From: Sandaracinaceae bacterium
GTDB lineage: Bacteria; Myxococcota_A; Polyangia; Polyangiales; Houyiibacteriaceae
DNA length: 64,000 nucleotides
Direction of reading: 5' to 3'
NCBI GenBank assembly: GCA_020633075.1
Contig: JACKEI010000002.1
Location: 930,001 to 994,000, forward strand
The notes beneath the pieces are model-generated. The model was given only the letters and a program-made list of their open reading frames with translations. It did no database searches and had not been told where the DNA came from. The position numbers and the translations under genes were made by a program. Below, piece by piece: positions 54,650 through 62,729 of this stretch (within the stretch, counting starts at the first letter, position 1; every line of letters starts with the position of its first letter).

Positions 54650-56395
54650 TCATTCTTCGATGAAGGCGCTGGGCTCGCCCAGCAGGACGTGCTTGAGCAC
54701 CTTACCAGTGGCGTTCCGCGGGAGGGGCTCGGACACGAACCGGAGCTCCGCGGGGACTTTGAAGTAGGCCAGGGTCTCCTTGACCCAGGCGCGCAGCTCG
54801 GCGCCGAGCGCGGCCTCTTGCGCCTCTGTGGCGGGAGCGTGCGTGAGGCGCACAAAGGCGCACACGGTCTGGCCCAGCTCTTCGTCCGGCAGGCCCACCA
54901 CGGCGGCCTCGGCCACCTGCGGGTGCGCCTCCAGGCGCTGCTCGATCTCCAGCGGGTACACGTTCTCCCCGCCGCGCAGGATGAGGTCGCGCTTGCGGCT
55001 GCACAGGTACAGGCGCCCGTCCTGCATGTGCCCCACGTCGCCCGTGCGCAGCCAGCGCCCCGGGCCAAGCACCTCCGCCGTGGCGGTGGGGTTGCGGAAG
55101 TACTCCAGCATCACCAGCGGCCCGCGCACGTGGATGTCCCCGTCTTGCCCGTCCGGCAGGGGGTTGCCCGCGGCGTCGCGGATCTCCAGCTCCACCGTGG
55201 GCACCGGCCGCCCCGCCGAGTCCGGAAAGGCGCGCAGCTCAGGGCCGGGGTTGAGCGTGCTGAACGCGCAGCCCTCGGTCAGCCCGTAGCCCACACCCAT
55301 GGTCTGCCGCACCTGCGGCACCAGCGACAGCGCCGCGTCCTGCAGCGCCTCCGGAATGGGCGAACCCCCACCGCCCATCATGCGAAGGCTGGCAAAGTGC
55401 GCGGGGGTGGCGAGGGGGTGGTTCACGACACGGTGCAACATAGTCGCCGTGTACCCCCAGCCCGTAACACGCTCGTCCTTCAACAGGCGCAGCACCGTCT
55501 CAGGATTGAAGCGCCCCTGCGTCCACACCGTCTTGGCCCCACCCCCCAGCGCGGTGACGGCCGCGCAGTGCAGGCCGGACACGTGGAACAGCGGGCTTGT
55601 GACCAAGATGCAGTTGGGGGCGGGCGGGGGCGCGTTGGGAGCGGGTGGCGGCGCGAGCGCCATCAGGCGTGCCCCGTGAAAGAAGCTCACCATCAACAGC
55701 GAGCCCAGGTTGCCGTGCGTGTGTACTGCTGCCTTGGGCCGGCCGGTGGTGCCGCTGGTGTAGAGCATCACCGCGGGCATGTCCTCGGTGATGGGCGTGG
55801 TGGGCAGGGCGTGTGGGGCCTGCGTGGGGGTGTCCGCCGTTTGGTCCGGCGTCCGCAGGGCCGCCTCGAACGCGGGGTCGATGCGCAGCACGGGGCAGGG
55901 CAGGGTGCTCAGCTGTTCGGGGGTGAGGCGCCCGAGGCGCTTCTCGTCCGCGATGAGCAGGCTGGGCTGGCAGTCCGTGACGCCGTACAGGATCTCGTCC
56001 GCCGTCCACCACGCGTTGAGCCCAACGGCGACGGCCCCCAGACTGGTGACGGCCCAGAAGCTCAGCACCCACTCGGGACAGTTGGCCGCCAGGATGGCCA
56101 CGCGGTCGCCGGGGGCGATGCGGAATTCGGTCTGCAGGCGGGCGGCCAGTGCGGCGACGAGCGCCAGGTGCTCGGCGTACGTGTACCGGCGCCCGTCCTC
56201 CCAGACCATGTAGTCCGCGGTGCCAAACGCGCGGGAGCGCTCGAGGACGTCACGCAGGGAACGCGGCCGGTTCTTGAAGACCGTGACCTCCTCCCCGTGC
56301 ACGGTGGCCGACTCCAACTCGAACGGCTGCCCTGGGCCCTTCAGGTGGGCCTCGATCGCGGCGAGATCGGGGGTGGGCGTGGCGTCGGCGGGCAT
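54650..56395 (-). CDS. AMP-dependent acyl-CoA synthetase
   Basis: This is a 581-residue ANL-superfamily ligase that adenylates a carboxylic acid and joins it to CoA. The ATG at 56395 (MPADATPTPDL) is chosen over a longer in-frame stretch. The phosphate loop is LYTSGTTGRPKAA, the adenine motif GYGLTEGCAF, the hinge motif LRTGDVGHMQ, and the C-terminal catalytic Lys lies in PRNATGKVLKH. A Pro/Ala insertion (APPPAPNAPPPAPN) is found after the phosphate loop. The chain type cannot be read; the rest of the operon suggests a fatty or steroid acid. It is the first gene of the eight-gene operon. Confidence 0.95.
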   Translation of the reverse strand: MPADATPTPDLAAIEAHLKGPGQPFELESATVHGEEVTVFKNRPRSLRDVLERSRAFGTADYMVWEDGRRYTYAEHLALVAALAARLQTEFRIAPGDRVAILAANCPEWVLSFWAVTSLGAVAVGLNAWWTADEILYGVTDCQPSLLIADEKRLGRLTPEQLSTLPCPVLRIDPAFEAALRTPDQTADTPTQAPHALPTTPITEDMPAVMLYTSGTTGRPKAAVHTHGNLGSLLMVSFFHGARLMALAPPPAPNAPPPAPNCILVTSPLFHVSGLHCAAVTALGGGAKTVWTQGRFNPETVLRLLKDERVTGWGYTATMLHRVVNHPLATPAHFASLRMMGGGGSPIPEALQDAALSLVPQVRQTMGVGYGLTEGCAFSTLNPGPELRAFPDSAGRPVPTVELEIRDAAGNPLPDGQDGDIHVRGPLVMLEYFRNPTATAEVLGPGRWLRTGDVGHMQDGRLYLCSRKRDLILRGGENVYPLEIEQRLEAHPQVAEAAVVGLPDEELGQTVCAFVRLTHAPATEAQEAALGAELRAWVKETLAYFKVPAELRFVSEPLPRNATGKVLKHVLLGEPSAFIEE

Positions 56396-56427
56396 GGCGG
56401 GGGCGGGTCGGCGAGCCGTGAGGGAGT

Positions 56428-56455
56428 AGAGTAGAACGTGTTTCAGTTTGTGCAA
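56428..56455 (-). promoter_or_regulatory. Candidate promoter of the acyl-CoA operon
   Basis: On the minus strand TTGCAC (56455-56450) and TACTCT (56433-56428) are separated by 16 bases, about 33 bases before the ligase start. Both boxes are imperfect. No TetR or GntR operator was recognised nearby. Confidence 0.35.
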
Positions 56456-56670
56456 GGTGGGGGGGCCTGGCGAGAGGAAGTGTTGCCGCGCGCGACTCGA
56501 TGATGAAAGTCCGACCCCACGGGAGGGGGTGGGTGCACCCGAGCCACGCCAGGCGAACCGCGGTATCGTCTTGCGGGGCAGCAAGCACTGTCTGCTGGAG
56601 TTCTGGTGTATGCTCCTCCCACCGCTGTCCACTCAGCGGGCGTCACCACCTGGAACGCACGAGGTACGGT

Positions 56671-58050
56671 GTGCTGGTCGCTCTCTCCGTCAAGAACTTC
56701 AAAAGCATCAGATCCGCGCGTGTTAGATTCGGATCACTTACATGTTTGGTGGGTCACAATGGCGTCGGAAAGAGCAACCTTTTCGACGCGATTCACCTGC
56801 TTAGTATGTTGTCAGATCACGACATATTCGAATCAACGCGCGAAATCCGGAGAACGGCCGACGGAAGTCACTCGCCGCTGGACCTCGTTTACGGTAGAGA
56901 TCCAAGCCGCGCTATAGAACTGTCGGCCGACATGATCGTCCCGCTCGACGTTCAAGATGATTTCGGACAGTATGCCAAGCCGAGTACCACGCTACTTACG
57001 TACACCGTTCGAATAAGATACGCTACAGAGTCAGACCGATTGGTCGTTGATGCGGAGAGTCTTACACACGCTAAATTGGGCAATTTTTCCGACTTCACTC
57101 GATTCGATTGCTCTCCTCGATTTCGCGCATCAGTCGCCGTAGGCTCACGTCGTGGAGGTCCACTCATCTCTACAGACGCAGCACGGGGTGCAATTGTCCT
57201 TCATGGAGATGGCGGCAGCCGCGGCCGCCCTGCTCCGGTTGGGAAGTCGCCTCTTACTGTCGTTGGTGGCACGAACACCTTCGATTATCCGACGGTTCTT
57301 GCGGCAAAGAGAGAAATGGCGTCCTGGCGTATTCTTCACCTTGAGCCGAGTGCAATGCGGACTCCAGACGTTCGCTCGGCCGACCCCCACGTCAATTCGT
57401 CGGGGGGACATATGCCAGCGACGCTCCATGCGCTCGTTAGGGCGAATCCGAACGCCGCAATTGAGGTTGTCAATCGATTGAGGCAGCTTAATTCAGACGT
57501 ATCTGACCTTCAAGTACATGCGGATGACGCGCGTGATCAAATTGCGCTGATGGCGCGCATACCTGGGGTCGATCAGTGGTTGTACGGCCGTTCATTGTCG
57601 GACGGTACGCTCCGGTACATCGCCCTTGCCCTGATGCTTGTGGATGTCCAAGATCGAGCAGTTCTTTGTTTAGAGGAGCCGGAGAACGGCATCCACCCGT
57701 CGCGGATTCCAAATCTGGTTGATCTTCTTCGCGATTACGCTGTGGATCTCGAAGAGCCGGTGGACTCGGACAATCCACTTAGGCAGGTGATAATTAATAC
57801 TCATTCGCCAGAGGTCGCGCGTCAGCTCTCGTACGATGAAATGGTATTTGCAGAGCGCTCTGTGTCCTCAGACGAGGGAACTTCTAGCGTGTTCAGGCCT
57901 GTAATTGGAACATGGCGGGTTGTCGAAGATGAGGATGACTCGCTGAATGTGATTCCGAAGGATAAGGCGGCTCTAGCCGATTTTATTGGTGGCTCTCCCG
58001 TTCGAGAGTCGGAGATTCAGCTGGCGCTCGAGTTCGGAACTGCACGGTGA
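56671..58050 (+). CDS. AAA family ATPase (OLD/RecF-like), candidate defence protein
   Basis: This is a 459-residue SMC/RecF-like ATPase. The GTG at 56671 has a GAGG six bases before it and begins VLVALSVKNFKSIRSARVRF. Walker A is GHNGVGKSN (28-36). The ABC-type signature LSDGTLRYIALAL lies near 308-320, Walker B CLEEPENGIHP near 333-343, and the H-loop NTHSPEVARQ near 376. The insert between Walker A and signature (about 270 residues) may hold a coiled or beta domain. Such ATPases pair with TOPRIM-like or other nucleases in phage-defence systems (OLD, Gabija, PARIS). G+C is much lower than the surrounding genes. The gene downstream (58116) is its likely partner. Confidence 0.85.
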   Translation: MLVALSVKNFKSIRSARVRFGSLTCLVGHNGVGKSNLFDAIHLLSMLSDHDIFESTREIRRTADGSHSPLDLVYGRDPSRAIELSADMIVPLDVQDDFGQYAKPSTTLLTYTVRIRYATESDRLVVDAESLTHAKLGNFSDFTRFDCSPRFRASVAVGSRRGGPLISTDAARGAIVLHGDGGSRGRPAPVGKSPLTVVGGTNTFDYPTVLAAKREMASWRILHLEPSAMRTPDVRSADPHVNSSGGHMPATLHALVRANPNAAIEVVNRLRQLNSDVSDLQVHADDARDQIALMARIPGVDQWLYGRSLSDGTLRYIALALMLVDVQDRAVLCLEEPENGIHPSRIPNLVDLLRDYAVDLEEPVDSDNPLRQVIINTHSPEVARQLSYDEMVFAERSVSSDEGTSSVFRPVIGTWRVVEDEDDSLNVIPKDKAALADFIGGSPVRESEIQLALEFGTAR

Positions 58051-58115
58051 GAAGTGGGCCTTTTTGTGTTGCGAGAGGGCTGAGATGTTCATGGGCTTTG
58101 GCGGGGTGACGTTCG

Positions 58116-58712
58116 GTGCGTAGACAACTTTCGTATGCAGTGATCGCTGATGGGGGAACCGACCAGATCCTCTTGCCGATAATCCGTTGGTCGCTTCATC
58201 GGATCGACCCTGCAGTGGAGCTGCTGGAGCCTGATTTTCGAAAAAGGGTGGGATCGGTAGCAGACTACCTGAGGAGTTACGAAAGTGGTGCGATGCTCGT
58301 GTTCGTGCATCGAGACTCGGAGAACCAAACGCTCGATGTCCGGCTTCGTGAGTTCGCTGATGTCCATCGAGACGATGTGGTGCCGGTGATTCCGGTGCGT
58401 ATGACAGAGGCGTGGCTCCTGGCGGATGCTCGTGCGATAGCGCGAGCAGCCGACGCGCCCGACACGGAAGTCGTGTTGCCTCCGATCAGCTCGTTGGAAC
58501 GTATCTCAGACCCCAAACTGTGCCTGGATGAACTGCTGTTGAAGGCGGCCGGGTCACCCGCTGGAAGGAGACGAAAGAAGTTCAACAACACGCTTGTTGA
58601 GCGAAGGATTAATGTGGCTTCACTCGTCTCCGACTTCTCACCACTCGACCGCTTGGCTTCATTCTCCGCTTTTCAGACGGTTCTTCGGGTCAAATACCCA
58701 TACGCGTTGTAG
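58116..58712 (+). CDS. DUF4276/TOPRIM-like partner of the AAA ATPase
   Basis: This is a 198-residue protein starting at a GTG at 58116, 65 bases after the ATPase stop. The N-terminus YAVIADGGTDQILLPII is laid out like the TOPRIM-type VxGxxD/E start, AMLVFVHRDSENQ follows like the DxD strand, and VIPVRMTEAWLLADAR is characteristic of DUF4276 proteins. The C-terminal part (KKFNNTLVERRINVASLV) is basic. DUF4276 proteins often stand next to AAA ATPases and are presumed nucleases; activity here is unproven. It shares the low G+C of the ATPase gene. Confidence 0.75.
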   Translation: MRRQLSYAVIADGGTDQILLPIIRWSLHRIDPAVELLEPDFRKRVGSVADYLRSYESGAMLVFVHRDSENQTLDVRLREFADVHRDDVVPVIPVRMTEAWLLADARAIARAADAPDTEVVLPPISSLERISDPKLCLDELLLKAAGSPAGRRRKKFNNTLVERRINVASLVSDFSPLDRLASFSAFQTVLRVKYPYAL

Positions 58713-58797
58713 TCCACGGAAGCGTCGTGGGATGGGGCGGCCGTGTTTCGGTGCCCTCGCGCTAGCGTGCGCCCAGGGAGCCCAACCGCTGGGGCCC

Positions 58798-60198
58798 CTA
58801 CGGACTCAGCAGCTCGCGCCACTGGCTTAGCGTCTGGTCCCGGTGGTCCGGCGTCTGAAACCCAAACGGCAACCCCATGAGCAGCAGCCGGACACGGCGC
58901 TTGCCCGAAGCCACTGTCGCCACCGCCGGGCGCGCCCGCGCGTCGGGGGTCATCTCTGGGTACACCAGCACGGAGTCCACGTGCTCCACGTCGTCGAGGG
59001 CGGCGTAGGCGAGGGCTTGGTGGAGATCCGCGCGATGGGCGTCCCGGGTGCTCTCTTCGAGGCCGGACCAGCCGTTGCGGGCGATGAGCTGGAGGTGCGC
59101 TTTGTACTTGGCGTCCACCCACACCAGGCGGCCGGGGCCGCGCATGCCGCTGTCGGGGATGAGCATGCGCATGGAGGCGGTGGGGGTGGCCCAGTTTAGG
59201 CGGCGCGTGGTGTGGCCGCGGCGCAGGGCCGTGAACCCGCAGCGGGGGGCGAGGTCGGTGACGAAGGCGTCGACCCAGGCCTCCCAGACCTCGTCGATGG
59301 GGAGGTCCCAGCTCATTCCGTCGAGCACGCGCGCGCCGCCGAGGCCGCGCTCGTCGGCGACCCAGCCCATGGCTTGAGTGGCCTCGGTCACCCACGCCGA
59401 GCCGTTCACGCGCAGCTCGCCGTGAGGCCGGCGCGCATCACCATGCCCGGCGAGGATGCTCAGCTCGGCCACACGCTCGCGCAGCAGGCGCGCGGGGAGG
59501 GCTTCGTGGAAGGTGGCCAGCTCGTCGTCGAGGCGGCCCAGCGTCCAGCGCACCGCCGCCATCAGGTCGGGGTCGTCATCGGGCTCGGTGAAGTGGCAGG
59601 GCAGGCTGGTCCACTGGCCGGACGGCACGTGGTTCCGCGCCCAGCGCGACCAGTCCACGCGCCCGCGGGGGCTCTGCCGCACCTCCACTCGCTCGGTGAA
59701 GCCGCGCTTGGGGTGGCGCAGCAGGGCCTCGAGGCGCCGCAGCACGGGCGCGGCCAGCAGCCACGCGGGCACCTCGCGCGCGGAGCCGGGCACGAGCGGC
59801 GTGCCCCCGAGCGAGGGCTCGGTCGCAAAGCCGATGTCGCTCAGCACGGCCCCCAGCGCGGCCCAGCGGAAGCGCGGCGCCACCAGCAGGCCTGCGGCCA
59901 CGCGACGCGTGGAGGGCGACAAGAGCGGCACGGCGCCGATGCGCGAGCCGGGGGTCAGGCGGACGCCCACTCCCTTGCGCACGTCGATGGCGGTGGCCAC
60001 GCCGAGGCGCCGCAGGTGAGCGGCGTTCGCCTCCAAGAACGGCTCCACCCAGCGGTCACCGGTGGCGCCAACGTCCGCGGCCTCCACCCGCACCGAGGGG
60101 CCGTGGTCCACCGCTTCGATCAAGGGGCGACCGCTGGGGACCTCCATCAGGCCGCGGGTCGCGCGCTCGCGGCCTCGCTGTGTGCGGCCGCGCTTCAC
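58798..60198 (-). CDS. mcrC: McrC-family endonuclease subunit
   Basis: This is a 466-residue McrC-like protein, the nuclease and adaptor half of a McrBC type IV restriction system. The GTG at 60198 overlaps the mcrB stop (GTGA). The PD-(D/E)xK nuclease core is seen as RLVWVDAKYKAH near 356-367. Earlier parts SPRGRVDWSRWARNHVPSG and LPCHFTEPDDDPDLMAAVRWTLGRL match the McrC N-terminal region. In known McrBC systems the McrB GTPase ring binds methylated DNA and McrC cuts. The base composition is similar to that of the host genome. Confidence 0.88.
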   Translation of the reverse strand: MKRGRTQRGRERATRGLMEVPSGRPLIEAVDHGPSVRVEAADVGATGDRWVEPFLEANAAHLRRLGVATAIDVRKGVGVRLTPGSRIGAVPLLSPSTRRVAAGLLVAPRFRWAALGAVLSDIGFATEPSLGGTPLVPGSAREVPAWLLAAPVLRRLEALLRHPKRGFTERVEVRQSPRGRVDWSRWARNHVPSGQWTSLPCHFTEPDDDPDLMAAVRWTLGRLDDELATFHEALPARLLRERVAELSILAGHGDARRPHGELRVNGSAWVTEATQAMGWVADERGLGGARVLDGMSWDLPIDEVWEAWVDAFVTDLAPRCGFTALRRGHTTRRLNWATPTASMRMLIPDSGMRGPGRLVWVDAKYKAHLQLIARNGWSGLEESTRDAHRADLHQALAYAALDDVEHVDSVLVYPEMTPDARARPAVATVASGKRRVRLLLMGLPFGFQTPDHRDQTLSQWRELLSP

Positions 60199-61655
60199 GC
60201 ACGCTCCCGCAGCCTCGACTCCACGCGGTCGGCGAGCCCCGCGATGGCGTCGGCCGCGCTTCCGCACATGCGCTCGTCCAGGTAGTCGCGCAGCAGGGGC
60301 AGCAGCTCGAACTCGAGGCGGTGCGCCACGCGGCCTGCGCGACCGGCTTCGTCCAGGTCGGGGCGCGGGTCCAGGAAGTAGGCGTGCCCGGGCACCAGCC
60401 GCAGCGTCTCGTCGTCGGCGTACTCGGCGAAGGTCTGCACGGTGTCCGTGAACAGCGCCTGCGCGAAGTCGATGCCCTCCTGGGCCACCACGTCCAGCTG
60501 GGGCCACACCTCCACGAACGCGAAGCGACGGCGGATGGCCACGTCCATGCGCGCGATGGAGCGGTCGGCGGTGTTGCGGGTGGCCAGCACGTGCAGCGCG
60601 GGGTGCAGGCGCAGCTCGTCCGGGAAGCCCTCGGGCACGTGCGGGAGGTGCACGGCGCGGTCCTCGCCGGCCTCGAACAGCACGATGGACTCACCCAGCA
60701 CGCGGCCGAGGTCCGCGCGGTTGATCTCGTCGATGACCAACACGTGGTCGCCGTGCTCGGCGGCTTGGTTGGCGCGCAGCAGGTCGCCCGGGCGCACCTC
60801 GAACGCCAGCCCGGTGGCCACGGCTCGCGGAAAGAGCCCCACCACGAAGTCTTCGTACGTGCGGGCGGGGTGAAACTGGATGCGCGTGGACGCACCGATC
60901 TGTTCGGCCAGCCGCCACGCCATGCGCGTCTTGCCGGTGCCGGGCGGGCCTTCCAGCACTACGAAGCGGCGCTCGCGCAGGAGCGCGAGGACGTCCTCCT
61001 CGGTCTTGGGAGGGAAAATCGCGCCAGCGATGTCCTGCGTGCGGGCGCTCCACAGGTCGCGGGCCTTGCCCGTGAACGGCGTGCGGTGCTCCTCGAAGAA
61101 CAAGTTGAGCAGGTCGGACACGCGCGCACCGTCTTCCTCGGAGCGAACGGGCGTGGCCGCATAGATCACGCGCCCGTAGGACTTGAGCGCCGCGGCGATG
61201 TCGGGCCAGCTCCCCGAGACGCTGGCGGGGACCTCGGTGGCGATGTCGAGCAAGTCGGGTTTCACCCACGTCTTGCCGCCGTGCAACCGCGAGAGCGCCT
61301 TCAAGCGACGCCGGTGGCCGGGCCGCCCGAGGATGTGGGCGTCGGCACCAAACCCATCCGTGCCGATGACCAGCACCGCCACGCTGCCGCCTTCGCCCGG
61401 GAACCACACGAGCGACGTCCCCTGGTACGGGCCCGAGGTGGGGTTCTCGGACGTGATCCAACCTGCGTACGAGGCGGCGTCGTCCTTCTTCTGCAGATTG
61501 ACCCGCACCTGGTACGTGGCCTTGTGATGCGCCGCGCTATGGCAGCGCTCGTCATAGACCCGGTCTAGGAGGTCGCGAGCGGCTTCGCCCTCACCCATGA
61601 GATTCCATTCGCGCCCGCGCGCCATCCCAGAGACCAGTTCCTCGAATGCCGTCAT
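60195..61655 (-). CDS. mcrB: McrB-family AAA+ GTPase subunit
   Basis: This is a 486-residue AAA+ protein. Walker A GPPGTGKT lies near 236-243, the McrB-type Walker B stretch VIDEINRADLGRVLGE near 305-320, and ATRNTADRSIARMD near 356-369 (the MNTADRS signature). The C-terminal helical lid follows. The first 200 residues are the specificity part; they have a compact region (MARGREWNLMGEGEAARDLL, then WITSENPTSGPYQG and SVAVLVIGTDG) that I do not match to the E. coli DNA-binding domain. It is thus likely to read another modified or foreign DNA feature. It forms an operon with mcrC. Confidence 0.88.
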   Translation of the reverse strand: MTAFEELVSGMARGREWNLMGEGEAARDLLDRVYDERCHSAAHHKATYQVRVNLQKKDDAASYAGWITSENPTSGPYQGTSLVWFPGEGGSVAVLVIGTDGFGADAHILGRPGHRRRLKALSRLHGGKTWVKPDLLDIATEVPASVSGSWPDIAAALKSYGRVIYAATPVRSEEDGARVSDLLNLFFEEHRTPFTGKARDLWSARTQDIAGAIFPPKTEEDVLALLRERRFVVLEGPPGTGKTRMAWRLAEQIGASTRIQFHPARTYEDFVVGLFPRAVATGLAFEVRPGDLLRANQAAEHGDHVLVIDEINRADLGRVLGESIVLFEAGEDRAVHLPHVPEGFPDELRLHPALHVLATRNTADRSIARMDVAIRRRFAFVEVWPQLDVVAQEGIDFAQALFTDTVQTFAEYADDETLRLVPGHAYFLDPRPDLDEAGRAGRVAHRLEFELLPLLRDYLDERMCGSAADAIAGLADRVESRLRERA

Positions 61656-61758
61656 GCCCGCCTCACTCCGCGTTGGTGTCGCGGGCGGAGGCTATCACGG
61701 ACTCTGGGGACGCCGGATGTGAGCTCCGTCTGTGGGGCAGATGGGCTAGCGTTCAGCG

Positions 61759-61971
61759 ATGTCCGACCTTCGACAAGCTGTGGAGGAAGCGCTGGCCTTG
61801 CTGAAGGCGGTGACCAGCGCGAGCAGCGACGAGCTGTTTGGTGACCGGATCATTGACGTTCCCGGGCGGCTGCCGGCTGCGGCTGAGCGCGCTGCGGGCA
61901 TCATTGAAGGAGCCGCGCTGGCGCTGGGCCTGACTGCACTCGAGTTGCTCGACCAGCTTGAACTTACGTGA
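61759..61971 (+). CDS. Small hypothetical protein
   Basis: This is a 70-residue protein starting at an ATG at 61759, divergent from mcrB (103 bases between starts). It is predicted to be almost all helical (SDLRQAVEEALALLKAVTS, PAAAERAAGIIEGAALALG), acidic and without membrane segment or signal. I do not recognise it. Its location inside the defence cluster raises a link with McrBC regulation, but no helix-turn-helix is evident. Confidence 0.5.
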   Translation: MSDLRQAVEEALALLKAVTSASSDELFGDRIIDVPGRLPAAAERAAGIIEGAALALGLTALELLDQLELT

Positions 61972-62028
61972 GCGACTTGGAGCCGGTGGGCTCCAGGTTG
62001 TCCGGGTGCAAACGGCTGGTGCATCCGA

Positions 62029-62574
62029 TCACGGTCGGACCAGCTGCACCCTTCTTGAGCAGCTGACCGACCCCCAACTGTTGTGGACGCGGCAGTCGTC
62101 ACGCCACGCGGAGGCACGCACGGTCGGCATCATCACCGAGCGGGGCGGCACCAGGTGAACGGGCAACTCGTGCCAGCGCTCGGGCGCCACGCGGAAGACG
62201 GCGACGCGCCCATAGCGGCGATCGCCGCGCGACTCACAGAGCCGCACCCCGCGAAAGGAGGTGCACTCCGCGGCCGAGGGAGCGGAGTCCTCAACCGAGA
62301 GGAAATGCGTGCCGCCGGTGCTTCCACAACGTCTGGCCCAACCCTTTCGCGCCTCGTGGTGCCCAAGCAGCACGCCACCGGCGGCCTCGATGTGCGCGAG
62401 ATCGCTGGAGCGAATGGCGATGGCCTCACTGACGACTCGCGGCAAGCCTGGCTGGTGCTCCTGCCGTATCGGCTGCCACGAGTCCAAGTAGATGCGGCCC
62501 CCGCAGCCGACGAGAGTGGCGAGACAGAGCGCTGCCAGAGCGCAAACACGTGGGTACCCCTTCAGAATCGTCAT
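62029..62574 (-). CDS. Hypothetical lipoprotein
   Basis: This is a 181-residue lipoprotein. The ATG at 62574 (MTILKGYPRVC) leads to a lipobox LATLVGCG, cysteine near residue 24. The mature part has no known domain; it contains several cysteines (RRCGSTGG, AAECTSFRGVRLCES, DDCRVHNSWGSVSC) that could form disulfides in the periplasm. It is read away from the HIT-PLD-helicase gene. Unusual neighbours for a lipoprotein, since all flanking genes encode DNA-acting proteins. Confidence 0.65.
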   Translation of the reverse strand: MTILKGYPRVCALAALCLATLVGCGGRIYLDSWQPIRQEHQPGLPRVVSEAIAIRSSDLAHIEAAGGVLLGHHEARKGWARRCGSTGGTHFLSVEDSAPSAAECTSFRGVRLCESRGDRRYGRVAVFRVAPERWHELPVHLVPPRSVMMPTVRASAWRDDCRVHNSWGSVSCSRRVQLVRP

Positions 62575-62729
62575 GACACCTCGCACGTCGGCGCGAGCAT
62601 AGCGGCTTCCCCGATGCCACTGCCGTGAAAGCGCTCGGCTTGCCTCGAGGGCGCGCCGCGTCGGGGCAACAACGTGCAGCTGCGCTCTGGTATCGTTGGC
62701 CAGCGAGCGACTGCGGCGGTGCCTACCCG

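Noticed and set aside
56396..58715. Insertion-sequence or integrase remnants flanking the AT-rich gene pair
   Set aside because: I looked for terminal inverted repeats, transposase fragments and tRNA-like ends and saw none, so only the composition supports transfer.
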